Origin: Azadirachta indica
Lineage: Eukaryota; Streptophyta; Magnoliopsida; Sapindales; Meliaceae
Assembly (NCBI GenBank): GCA_022749755.1
Contig: CM040443.1
Location: 7,479,191 to 7,543,190 of the forward strand
DNA length: 64,000 nt
Reading direction: 5' to 3'
The number at the start of each line of letters is the position of its first letter. The first letter of the stretch is position 1. A program made the translations under genes and the position numbers. Positions 45,880 to 57,800 of the stretch are shown in pieces. Under the pieces are notes generated by a model. It saw nothing but the letters and a program-made list of their open reading frames with translations. It searched no databases and was not told where the DNA came from.

Positions 45880-46990
45880 TTGATACGAATTTAAGTGGAA
45901 TTTAAATTTGAATTTGTTTAAAATTTAAATCTAAATAATATATATTTTTTATCTTAAACATTTGAATATAAATGTTAAATTATTTATTTTTATAAAATTA
46001 AAAAATCTGAAACTGATATGTTGACATATATACTCTAAACATTTTGAAAGTCATTTGTTAAATTATTAACATATATAAATGTTAAGTAATAAATTAAAAA
46101 TATTATTGAGAAATAAAATATTAATTCATTCAAAGATTTAGTTATTTAGATTTAAATTAAAATTTTTTACTTAATTATATTTAGATATTTTTAATAAGTT
46201 TTTAGACAAAGGTAATGTTTATTTTTTTTTTGGTCTAAATTCTAATCATGACTAAAATTTGAATTAAAATGATATGTTTGGTTTTTTACTTTAAAACATT
46301 AGAAAATAAGTATTAAATTATTTGTTTTAACAAAATAAAAGTGTGAAAATTAAAATTTGAATCTGACTGAAATTTGACTTTGAATGATATATTTGGTTTT
46401 TTACTTTAAAACATTAGAAAATAAGTGTTAAATTATTTGTTTTAACAAAATAAAAGTCTGAAAATTAATATTTTGGCATATATACCATTTTAAATAATAT
46501 ACTTATATTTATAATAATTTGATTATATTAGTACAATAATAGATAAAAAAATTAATAAATTATGTTAATATGTACATTATTTAATTGTTTGGTATATGAA
46601 TTTTTTTAAAAAACATAATTTCTAATCAATAATATAAAAATCAATAAAAATAAATACAAATAATAAGTTATATTATAATATAGTTATAATTATATAAATA
46701 TATAAATCTATTATAATAATTAAAGTATAAAAATTAAAAAAACAAGTAGAAAGGATTCACAATGAAAAAGTGATACGTAAAAAATATTTAATTAGGATTT
46801 TAATTTTATTAGTAAATAAATTAATAAAATAGGGATATTTTTTAAAAATAAAATATTAAATTATTTAGATATTTACTCATTTAAATTTAAATCAAAATTT
46901 TTAACTTAATTATATTTAAATATTTTTAATAAATATTCAGATATAAGTTAAAAAACAAACGACTCTTAAACATTTGAATAATTATATTTA
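45880..46990. repeat. AT-rich interspersed repeat, copy 2
   Basis: Parts match copy 1 (30160-30860) in inverted orientation. It contains repeated sub-blocks, for example TTAATTATATTTAGATATTTTTAATAA-like runs at ~46165 and ~46900. It encodes nothing recognisable. Confidence 0.45.
46271..46465. repeat. 115 bp tandem repeat (1.7 copies)
   Basis: The block starting GATAT(G/A)TTTGGTTTTTTAC at 46271 recurs at 46386 and runs to about 46465 with few changes. Confidence 0.85.
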
Positions 46991-48160
46991 AATTTCATTA
47001 AAAAAAACAAGTAATCCCATAAAGTTAAAAAAAACAAACGATTTTTAAACATTTGAATAATTATATTCAGACTTCAGTCAAATAAATAAATAAATAAATA
47101 AATGTTTTGGCTTTTTAAATTTAGGTTCATTAATTTAAAAATCCCCTCCTATATATTTTCATTACTTTCAATTATTCAATTTCATTATATCGTTATTCAC
47201 ATTCAAATATATTTTACCATAAACCAAAAAAAAAAAAATTACATTAAGACCCTATGCAAGTTATGGCTTGATGGTTAGAACTCATACCCTTTAATTCCTA
47301 CATTTGTTGGAGGTATGGATTTTCATCTAATTTTTTAGAGATTTTTTAGCAATTTTTTTTTTTTAAGAAGAACAAATTATTTGAATGTTGAGTGTGCTAA
47401 AATAATTTTTTCAACTTCAAATTATCTGTTGATTTTATATCAATAAACTTGTAAATAATATAATATTATAACGACTAAAAAAAAAGATGTCATGCATGAC
47501 TACCCAAAATAAAATACAATCTTATATTATTTTATAATTTTAAATTATTATGGAGGCGCCCTTTGTTTTAGCGCTCTGATTAAATAATAATTAATAATTG
47601 TATTTGTAGAACAATTATTTTTAAATTATTATGAGAATAGATTTAACTCAATTTAAAATTTAATAATTAAGAATGTGTTATCATTGGTGCAAGAAGATGG
47701 ATAATCAAAATTATTAATTATATTTTAAGATGATGAATGAAATGGGGTAATGTGTAGATGGATCGATTGTCTTTTTCAAAGGTGGTGAGTCAGAATGTAA
47801 TTATGATGATGAAGCAAAGTTATTGACAAAAACCTAATAATTTATGGACGTCACGTGACAATAAAATGAAAAGAAAGAAGGAAGTATTGGGGAGTATCAT
47901 GTGGCAATTAGTTCGTAGTTATGCTGTGTTATGTTATGTTATGGCATAACTATCGGGACGTTTGGTGCCGTGCCCAATCATGAATTATTCACATTTTGGG
48001 GTCCAATAACCTAATAATAATTAGGGACATGAATTAATATTTATACATTAATTTTATTATTTTATTATTTTATTATTAAAAAAATATATAAAATAATTAT
48101 ATTATTTTTATTTTTTATTTTTTAATCAATATAATATTATTATAACATTTAAATTTAAAA

Positions 48161-48504
48161 ATTATAATAATATTTTAACCTTAATTATTTTTTTCTTTCA
48201 AAATTTATAATCAAATATTTATATTTATTATACATAATTTTTTTAAAATATATTATATTATTAAAATAGTTTATTTAAAAAATTATTTATAATTAATTAT
48301 AGAATTTTTTATAATATAAAATTTGTTGTTAAAAATTTCTTAAGTATTTACACAATTATATATAAATAATATTAATTATACATAATTTTTTAATAAATTA
48401 TTTTAATAATATGATACATTTTAAAAATTATATATATTAGATATCAATATTTGATTATAAATTTTAAAGTAAAAAAATAATTAAGAGTTAAAATATTATA
48501 ATAA
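48161..48504. repeat. Long imperfect inverted repeat
   Basis: The left arm at about 48161-48285 is similar to the reverse complement of 48382-48504: shared TAATATTTTAA(C)-CTTAATTATTTTTTT, AAAATTTATAATCAAATATT and ATTATATTATTAAAATA blocks. The loop is about 95 bp. No coding; likely a hairpin-forming miniature element. Confidence 0.7.
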
Positions 48505-49426
48505 TATAATAAAATTAAATTGAAATATAATAATTAAATTAAAATATAAAAAATAACCTCAAAGATCTTACACCTTTCTCAAAATTCAAAAAATATCTTA
48601 ACTTTCTTCTAAAATTTTATAGGGAAAAAAACAAGATACCCTAATAATAAATAAAAAATTTAATAATAGTAATCAAAACTTGGGGTGAATTTTTATTAAT
48701 AATTATTTATTTAAAATATTTTAAAAAAATGATTATTTCAAAATTTTTTGAATCAAAATATCTCTGTTTGAATGTGTTTGGTGGTCATTTTTTGAAAAAT
48801 TTTTATAAAAATATTTTAGTCTAAATTAATTATCTTTTAAATATATTTTATATAGTAATTATTTAAAAAAATTGGTTTTAAAAATTAGTTATTGTTAAAA
48901 ATTTCTCTTTTATGTGGTAGACATATAAACTAATTGTTTTATGGGAAAGAAAAAATGTTATGGGAACCATAAAACAACTAATACTATGTGGGGGTAATGC
49001 CCTGATGGCTAGCTATTTTGTATTATCCATCCATCTCCATCTTCTATACTGTTAATTATTTTTAAATTTATTTTTGGTGATAACGCCTAGCTGGCCACTT
49101 CTTCTCCTTCTTCTTCTTCTTCTTTTTTTTTTTAATGTTTTACGCAAATATATACTTTATTCATATAAATTATTGATATTTAATCTCTGTTAATATTACC
49201 ATATTCTTACTTTTATGATATCAAATTTTTAACTGTTGAAAAAATCTATAAATTAACAATAATTTAACCAATGAATTTGGTTTGATCTCACTAAATTTAG
49301 TTCTAACAAGTCTTTGTTGAATCTTAAGTCATTTCATTCTTAAAAATTTAAATTGGATCATAAATTAAAATAATTTAAAAATTATTCCAATAAACTCTTA
49401 ACAAAAAGTTACAATAAAAGAAAAAA

Positions 49427-49622
49427 AATGCCTATTACCCCCCTATTTTTAAGGTAATATTTCATTACCCCTTATATTTTTTCTAATATTTCATCACTTT
49501 CTTAATTTTTAATTGGCTTATAAAATGATAAAATCGAAAATATTTAAAATATTAAAGGATAAAATTAAAATTTAAAAAAATGATGATATATTAAAAAAAA
49601 TATAGGAGAATAACGGAGCATT
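49427..49622. mobile_element. Miniature inverted-repeat element (about 196 bp)
   Basis: The left end begins AATGCCTATTACCCCCCTAT and the reverse complement of the right end begins AATGCTCCGTTATTCTCCTA. The arms stay similar for about 40 bp to a shared TATTTCATC/TATATCATC. No coding capacity. Confidence 0.6.
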
Positions 49623-50531
49623 AACTAAAAAAAAAGGTAAAGAGCATTTTTCCATAAAATAATTATTATTAGAATAATCAGATAATAGATATGGTTCATT
49701 TTAGGCCTAGAAAAAAAATTGCTATATTATAATTAAAATGTGACGTCCGTCATTTAAATATGAATTAGAGAGATATAAACATATAAATTTAATTTATCTT
49801 TATTAATTATTATATCAAAAATCAGGGATCTGGTTGTTATTATCCCTAATTTGTTTTAGATGTTGAGTTGGATGGTGCATGATGTTATATGTTAGCAAGC
49901 AGGTCTTCCTTTTCTAGTTGTAGATAAAGTATGTATGTATTCCATAATTATACTATTTTATAATTATATTATGTATTACATATTGAAATTACATAAATAT
50001 CTGCATAATAAGTTTTTTTTTAAAGGATTCATTTCAGTTACTGTCTGAACACTAACACATCAAGATCTGATTCTTCTTCTTTGTCATCTTCGGTTTTCTT
50101 TTTTCACCTTTCCATGTTTGACCCTGAGGATGAAATTGGTATTACAATACTGAAATACCAATTTGTTTTTCACATGTTTTTCCTGTACAGCTTGGTTACT
50201 ATTTACTAATGGTAAGAAAGTGAAAGACGCCTAGAGATTCTACTTTGGTGGGCTCCCTGTTTCAACATCCAAGAATCCTCCATGGCTTCATATTTCATCA
50301 ATCTTCTCTCTCCATTTCAGGCCTCACATAAAGGCAGTTTCTTGATCTGTCTTCAATCCCAATAACTTCTCCATAACTCAAAGTTTAAGTCTTTAACAAC
50401 CCAAATCTTGAAGATAATATCTCTGGCTGCTCTTCGTTTCTTATGTAGTGAAATCTTGATTCTTATCTTTTCAAAACATTGAAATATTACAAACCCACAT
50501 TATAAAATCTCTGTAAAAGAGAGAAAGCTTG

Positions 50532-51986
50532 ATGGGTTATCTTTCTTGCAGAGCAGAGTCCGCCATTTCTGTAATTTCCACCCATTCTTTTGGAACCCAG
50601 CAAACACAATCTTCTAAAACTAGCCAAAAGCAAGAAAAACCCATCAAGATCCAACATTTTTATTACAGTGACCTTGAAGCAGCTACTAATGGTTTCTCTG
50701 AGCAGAAACTTCTGGGGAAAGGCAGTCATGGGTCTGTCTACAAGGCTGTTCTGCGTGGACGTCAAGTTGCCATCAAGAAACCATCTAAGAATCAAGAAAT
50801 CAGCCAGGAAGTTGATAATGAGATCGAAATCTTGTCCAAGATTCAAAGTCCACGATTGGTGAATCTCTTAGGCTTCTCTAATGACTCTAAAGATCGATTA
50901 TTAGTTGTTGAGTTCATGTCTAATGGTACTTTATATGATATTCTTCATTCTAATAATAGGCCATTAAATTGGGGTAGAAGAATAAGATTAGCCTTACAAG
51001 TTGCTAAAGCTGTAGAGATACTTCATTCAGAAAAGCCACCAATTATTCATAGAGATATTAAATCAGCAAATGTTTTAATTGACAGGAATTTCAATGCAAG
51101 ATTGGGTGATTTTGGGTTGGCTTTAAGGTGTGGTGTTGATAATTATAGGCTTAGATCAACTCCACCTGCGGGAACAATTGGTTACCTAGATCCATGTTAC
51201 GTTACTCCTGATAATTTGAGCACAAAAACTGATGTCTTCAGTTTTGGGATTTTGTTGTTGGAGATTATTAGTGCTAGAAAAGCAATTGATGTTGGGTTTT
51301 CACCTCCTTCCATTGTGGATTGGGCAGCGCCATTGATAAAGAAAGGGAAGATTCTTTCAGTTTTTGATCCGCGAATTGCACCTCCTAAGGATCCTATTGT
51401 TCGGAAGCAGTTAGCGGTCATTGCAGCGAGGTGTGTGAGGTCTTGCCGGGAGAGGAGGCCTACAATGAAAGAGCTTGTTGATTGGTTAACGGGATTGAGT
51501 AAATTGGTTCCTTTACATTCATGGAATGGATTTAACAATCCTTGTTTGATGGTAGAGACCATGGGACGTCCTGTTGAAGTTAGAAAAACCCAAGAAAATG
51601 GAACTGGAGGTGAACATTCAGATGTTCTGGATGGTAAATTGGCTAGGATGGCAGCCAGGGACTCACGAAGAGTGTATTCAGATTTGGGGTTGAGGAGCAA
51701 TTTGATGGATCTAATGGTTAATGCTGATGAGGAGCATGAATTTTGGGAAGATGCTGATGGTGTTGAGCGCAATGTGAAGTTAGCAAAACGGTCCAGTTCA
51801 AGACATGGTAGTGGAAGATATGTTAATAAAGGAAGAGCTCAATCACGGGCTCATGGCAATGGTAAAGGCAGTGGTTCTCGCTTGAGAAGAAACCTATCAA
51901 TTGGGGATGGTTCAGAGTTGTTTTCAAGAATAGATGATGACATGGCTTATGCAAGTTTTAATTCTGGGACAGCTAGTGATATTTAG
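50532..51986 (+). CDS. Receptor-like cytoplasmic Ser/Thr kinase (At3g51990-like)
   Basis: Single-exon protein of 484 aa with no signal peptide or membrane segment. It begins MGYLSC, so an N-myristoylation (Gly2) and Cys6 palmitoylation site is likely and would anchor it to the plasma membrane. The kinase domain spans about residues 50-325: Gly loop GKGSHGSVYK, VAIKK with Lys82, HRDIKSANVLI with Asp175, DFG Asp193, GTIGYLDP activation-segment end, and TDVFSFGILLLEII. All catalytic residues are present, and the HRD Arg makes it an RD kinase. The tail (~340-484) is polar, with conserved-looking RMAARDSRRVYSDLGLRSNLMDLM and a basic Arg/Ser/Gly stretch. The ATG at 50532 is the first Met of the family-type N-terminus. 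Substrates are unknown. Confidence 0.93.
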   Translation: MGYLSCRAESAISVISTHSFGTQQTQSSKTSQKQEKPIKIQHFYYSDLEAATNGFSEQKLLGKGSHGSVYKAVLRGRQVAIKKPSKNQEISQEVDNEIEILSKIQSPRLVNLLGFSNDSKDRLLVVEFMSNGTLYDILHSNNRPLNWGRRIRLALQVAKAVEILHSEKPPIIHRDIKSANVLIDRNFNARLGDFGLALRCGVDNYRLRSTPPAGTIGYLDPCYVTPDNLSTKTDVFSFGILLLEIISARKAIDVGFSPPSIVDWAAPLIKKGKILSVFDPRIAPPKDPIVRKQLAVIAARCVRSCRERRPTMKELVDWLTGLSKLVPLHSWNGFNNPCLMVETMGRPVEVRKTQENGTGGEHSDVLDGKLARMAARDSRRVYSDLGLRSNLMDLMVNADEEHEFWEDADGVERNVKLAKRSSSRHGSGRYVNKGRAQSRAHGNGKGSGSRLRRNLSIGDGSELFSRIDDDMAYASFNSGTASDI

Positions 51987-54872
51987 CATTGTTGCAAATA
52001 CATGATTGAAGTGTTGGCAATGGAGCAAAGCTCGGTGCATATAAGCTTCTCTTGCTTGCAAATAATATTTGACAGTATCCGATATCTTGTGGATTTTTGC
52101 CACTCAGCCTTTTTTGTTGTTCATTTAAGTTGTTAATGTATTCTCTGTTTGAGCATATATAAATATCGATGGACATTGCTGATGTCCAACTGATATATTG
52201 TTAATCTCGTTTTCATTTTTTCATCTTGTTTATTCAAAAGCATATGTATGATAAAAAAAAATGTTGTCAATACATACATATAGCTCGTTCAAAATCCATC
52301 AACCAAGTGCCAATCTGATTCTTGTACTTTGAATTTGCTGTTATAGTACACAGAATAGTCTGATTCTTCGTTTCTTTTTATTAATTTTTGCTGTTAAGAT
52401 GATATATATGGAATGACTTATATCTTTTTATTGGTCTAGTATAACATGGAAGAATATGTTGTGCGATATCCTGAAACTGAATGTATAATATAGGTTTTGC
52501 ATACTCGAAGAACTGGATTGGGATGTTGAATTTCAGCCACATGTGGGTGTGAATGAGTAATCTTATCCAAAGCAATAAAAACAAATATCTGCAATCTCTG
52601 CTACAAATGTTGTCATTTTGTATGTATTTAGATCTAGAGTTTGTTCTTCTTTGTGTGTTATGGCCAAGAACTTTTATCACACAATAGTGGTACTCCTGTC
52701 TGTCATGCACCAGCCTGGAACTGTGTTTGCTAGGAAATAAAGAACACCTTTCGGAAACTCTTGGAGATTAAAGGGTACTTAATTATTTATTTAGTTTATA
52801 TCTATCAGTATTCTTATTTTCTGGCTTAGAAATGTAGTTGCACCTGGAAACTTCTGTTACTATGAATAACACAAGTGGCATGGTAGCTTCATCTTTATTG
52901 AGGTTGGTAACCAAAATATACTGCACAAATTATTTTCCGCCAATACTTAGAATTGTTTTGCTTTGCTTTGCTGTGTTGCCATTAAGAATCATTGGATTAC
53001 CAAACTCGGCTAAAAAATTCACAATCAGCATGATTTGTGCTGGTGTTTATATATTATATGATTAGTTAACCTTTCAATTTTCTATGATTTGTGTCATTAA
53101 GAAGCAATCCTATTCTATAATTGAGATCATGAATTCTGACTCTCTCTGCCCACCTCTACTAACCTTAAATTTATCTATCCTTTATAATTATCATACAAGC
53201 ACGCAACTGACATCATGAATTTTTACTATTTACCCACATCTTGAACCATTAAATTGCTTTAGGCAATCAAAGTGGAAAAGGGTAATAATATTGTGTGAGC
53301 GTTTCAGTTCAAATAAACTTTTAGACCAATTCAAACGACACTACAAAGCTGAAGCTTGCTGTATTAATTAAGGGTCATAAAGTTGGAGAAAATATTCACT
53401 TCCACAACATCCAAACACACCCTTTTTCTCAATATGCTAAAAATTTGAGTCAAGTGTAGTGGGGATCTTCAAACTTCAGCGAATAATTGAGTTAATATTT
53501 CGCGATGCGAAGTTAATTGAGGTACAATGCGACGTCATAGTGTCCAAGACCAAGAATTATCGTAGGAGCCAAAAAACCAAGTTTAGTAGGGACAAGAAGT
53601 TGGCACCCAAGTATCAAGCTGGTTTCGAACTTCAAAAACTAGAGAAAAGAGTTTTGTGTTTATGAATATTTGTACGTGTCTGTCTGTCTGTACTTTTTAG
53701 CAGCAAGCAGGAAAACGGATATTCCATTTCTATTTTTCTTTTTTGTTTCCATATATCAAGGCTTTACAGCTCACTCGGTTTTTTTATGTGCATGTGACTC
53801 CTGTTGAAATGCTGAGAACTACATAGCTATAACGTTGTGACCAAAAATCGAGTTTTTTTTTTTGTAAAAAAAGGGAGGAGACTTTCCATTTTCATCCGTC
53901 AATCAGTCTTCTGTCTACAACTCGTAATTGTAATCGTGAGAAGAAGTGCCCACTTTGTTTTTTAAAAGGAAAAGAGTATCATCTTATGCAAGGAAATTTA
54001 GATGGTTTTACTTTTTAACCAAGCTTAGCCCAGCCATAATTGTCAAAAGCACACATCCTCCACAGCATGTTCTTTTGTTTCCCCTTCTTTTGACTTCTTG
54101 CGTTGAATCGAATCACTTTTTAGCGTCTCCCCAACCTTTTTTTGTTTTAATATTTTCTGTTTTGAGTTTCTGCTATGAAATGTCTCATACTCAAATTCGT
54201 CCTTGAACTAGTGTCGTAATCATCTATATAAACGATTTATGTGTGTCAGTTCACGCTATAATCACATATTTTGGCTCCAACCAGGGATTAATTAAACAAA
54301 ACCTGTTAGCTTCTTTGCAACACTGCAAGTAAAAAACCGCCACATTTTCTCAATGGTGATAATCATCCTACAAAAACATACATTTCTCAACTAAATAAAA
54401 AATATCTTATTGAGGCTTTGAAAGTTCATAAAATAACATCAGCGGGTAAAAATGTTGCCCATGCAGATATCAAACAAGGCAGCTATATCAAATCAACTAG
54501 AGGGCAAGAAGAATTAACTACTAAAATTTGAGCGTCATAAACCATAAGAAAAAAATTGAAGGGGTAAACAATTGTAAACTAAAAGGAATCAAACTCTATC
54601 TAATATCAAACCAAAAAACAAATCAACGACTGAATTCATTGATGTTCTGAAAACCTATCTCCACTAACCGCTTCCAAAAAGAGCATTTGATGTGACAGCC
54701 AGTGTCAATATCTTGTAAGAAAAGCAAAGAGAACCAAAATCCTGTTGATGCAACTTGGGGAGCGGTTCTTGTGTACAATGAATAAAGGATCAGTGCTCCT
54801 CGAAGATCGTCAAATATGTGAAACAAAATATTCAAACTGGAGATTTATACTCCTAAGGATTTTGTGTTTTTA
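51987..54872. other. Convergent intergenic region between kinase and SEC31
   Basis: Holds the 3' UTRs of the plus-strand kinase gene and the minus-strand SEC31 gene. Open frames inside it are short and unrecognisable; I see no further gene. Confidence 0.6.
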
Positions 54873-57800
54873 TTAACTTAATCTAACATTCTGCCTTGTC
54901 TTAATCATTCTTTTAAGTGTTGCTAGCCAGAAGTTGCACTCATCCCAATCACTTGTGGTAAGAAGAACCTGTTTCAGACAAAAGAAAACAAAATCTCATT
55001 TTAAGCTGCCAATGTTCACTACACAGCAAGGAATAGTCAACACAAGTGAAAAAGTGGTTTACCTGGATTTGTAGTGCTGTACCAAAATCATTATTGTCCA
55101 ACGCCTGGCAGAGCTGAACAAGCTTATCAGAAGCATTTTTAGAGATGTCTCCACTGTTAAGCTTTGCAAACAAAGCACCTATTTTCTTTGAATTGTCTTC
55201 TATTTCCCGCTTTTTGGCTGGATTTGCACGTGAGCCTCCCAATGCTTCTGACGTCTCGTTGAAAAGTCTTGTCAATGTATTGATGACAGGTTTCTGATGG
55301 GCTGCAGGAAATTATGCAAAAAACAAGCCAGAGTTTTCAGATATATGGCATGTCAAGAATTTATCAGAGCCATGTGGAATGCTACCAAACAAAGTGGTAA
55401 CTCTCACATATAATTACAAAATGAAATATTTTGCTTTACAGGGAGGGAAAAGGAAAAAGATTCTGTACGCCGCAAGAGACCAGAAAACAGTTTTTCAATG
55501 CTTCTAGCAAACCAGTTATTTACATGCAGCATGTACATGAATCATGATGTTATCTTCATTGCTTCTTAAAAATGCAACACAATACCATAGTGGATTTTAT
55601 ATACCTTTTTTAGCGTGCTGGGGCAAGGCATATGAACATGTACAAGACAGATTTTGAGGCAAAAAAGAAAACCAAAGTTTCTGCACAGATGCATTTAGCC
55701 ATCGACAAACATAGCTTATAATGCCTTCAATGTTTCTAAGTTGTTATACATCTCAAGTGCTATTCCAAAGGCACAGTTATATGAGCAAAATTTGCTCAAA
55801 AATAACCTGAACCAACAGATTTACCTTGACAACCCTTGATAAATGTCCTAACTAAAGGTTAAAAATAAACAATTACCAGGTACATTCGAAGTATCAGCAG
55901 TCTGTACTGTAGGTGGTGGAGCTGCAGGTGTCACAGCTGGTTGTACAGTTGATGGCTGAGTGGGACTGGCTGGTTGCAATGATCCTATCCCTGGTCTTTG
56001 AACAGCCCCTGAACCACTCATTGGCATAAATCCCATTGGTGTGGGTGTGGGAGCTACAACCTTTGGCATTTTAGGTCCAGGTACAGATCCCACTTGTGAT
56101 GGGACGTGTGCATCAGGCGCAGGGGGTACAGGATAACCTGGATTAGAAGTGCCCTGAAACATTCATGCAAAGAGATTCTTCAGTATACCAATTAGAACAA
56201 TGTCTACAGCAAAAAGGAAATTGAACACTTAAGTACATATACAGACAGGGTACAACTGAGCACCCAATGTGGGTTGCTGATATTGCTCTGCATTTCTCAA
56301 CACGGGAGGAGTAGAAGGAACAAAGGGTCTCATAGCAGGCTGCGTGGTGACAGGAGGTGCAGCTGCATAAGGTGCCTACAAGGAAAAGGATGAAAACTTA
56401 ATTACTCAAAACCCACTTCGAATGTACATTTTGCATTCAGTGACAAGTGATATCTTATCAAGATATATCTTAGTTATATGATTAGCATATGGTGATCAAA
56501 GTCTACATATATACCACACGATACAAATTTTCCAGATAAAGAAGATAAAAATTTCACATTATAGTTGATAATGAGATGAGACAGATGAACTAAACAATTC
56601 AAAGTACCTGAGGTGCCTGAGATGGAATAAATAAACTAGGCTGTGGTGCAGGCTGAAACTGGGAAGGAGCATTATATCCTCTTCCATTTCCATAAGGACC
56701 CAATGGCTGTTGATAACTCTCCGCATATGTACCTCCAGGAATACTCTGATGCAATTGTGATGGGGCTGGTTCCTGATCAATCAAGATGAGATGGAACTTC
56801 CATTCAGAGCAAGGCAGCAGAAAATAAAACAGCAACTGTAATAAGAGCAAAACATTTCACAATAAACACTTGATTAGTCACCTGATAATACTGCTGAGAG
56901 GAGTCAACCATGCCAAATTTGGATTGGTCAACACCATGCACTGGCCCACCATGTAGTTGAGAGTTCTCATAAGCCATAGCTGTAGGCTCTTTTTCTGCAA
57001 GAATAAATTAGAACAAATCATCAGCAGATAATATTGCAGGGAACAATATACATGCCTGACTCAGTAAACCCGCTGACAAACAATAGCACCATGCTTCTTG
57101 ACAGGAAAAAAAAAAGTAAAATAAAGTCCAGTTCCATACCAGGCTCTATAGAGCGAGCAATACGATCTCTTAAGACAGTAAGTTCAGGCGACAATTCATC
57201 TGACCCCAAAAGTTTCAGGTACTCCATTGCAGTAGTTAGAAGCCCTTGACTAGCTAAAATTTCTGAATATTTCTCAACTAGCTTGCACACAGATGCACTA
57301 AATCGCTTCTGTCCGGTAGCCAGAGCTAGGACAATAGTCTTCTCCATCAAGTCCTAACCAAAAAAGTAGTGTCTGTCAAATCTTATTCCTTTCTACGCAA
57401 AAGACGTGTTTGGAAACACTTATACAAGCCACAAACTTACCTGAAGAAGATCAACATAGGGTCTGCTTTCACTCCCAGCTGCCAGGCTCCTTGACCAAAT
57501 TTCAACTGTCTTGTCAATGTTCCCCGCACATATATAACAAAGAGTTGCCGCAAGTGTATTACCAGCAGCCATAAGTTTTGAAGCAAGTGTGTCACAAAGC
57601 ATAGTCCATTCCTCTCTCTGAGCAAACTGAACATTGATAACAAAATAAATTAAAATAGTTGTTCGGTGAACTAAATAACATCCAGACCAAGGCCAATCTT
57701 CAAGCATTCAGTGTACATCATTTTAGTAATAACTAATAATAATGGCATGTTCCTCATTAGAGAATAAGGCATTAATCATGGCTTATAGTTTTATTAAAAC

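Larger units (their letters stand above)
44594..50531. other. Long AT-rich gap with miniature transposon-like repeats
   Basis: About 5.9 kb with no supportable gene. It holds a probable hAT-like miniature element (45311-45706), AT-rich repeat copy 2 (45880-46990) with an internal 115 bp tandem repeat, a long inverted repeat (48161-48504), and a Mutator-like miniature element (49427-49622). The last ~250 bp contain the promoter and leader of the kinase gene. Confidence 0.6.

Noticed and set aside
47255..47330. tRNA- or SINE-like segment (TGGCTTGATGG resembling a Pol III A box)
   Set aside because: No matching B box and no cloverleaf could be drawn.
50487..50846. 119-codon antisense frame in the kinase
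   Set aside because: Shadow of the kinase coding region with no independent support.
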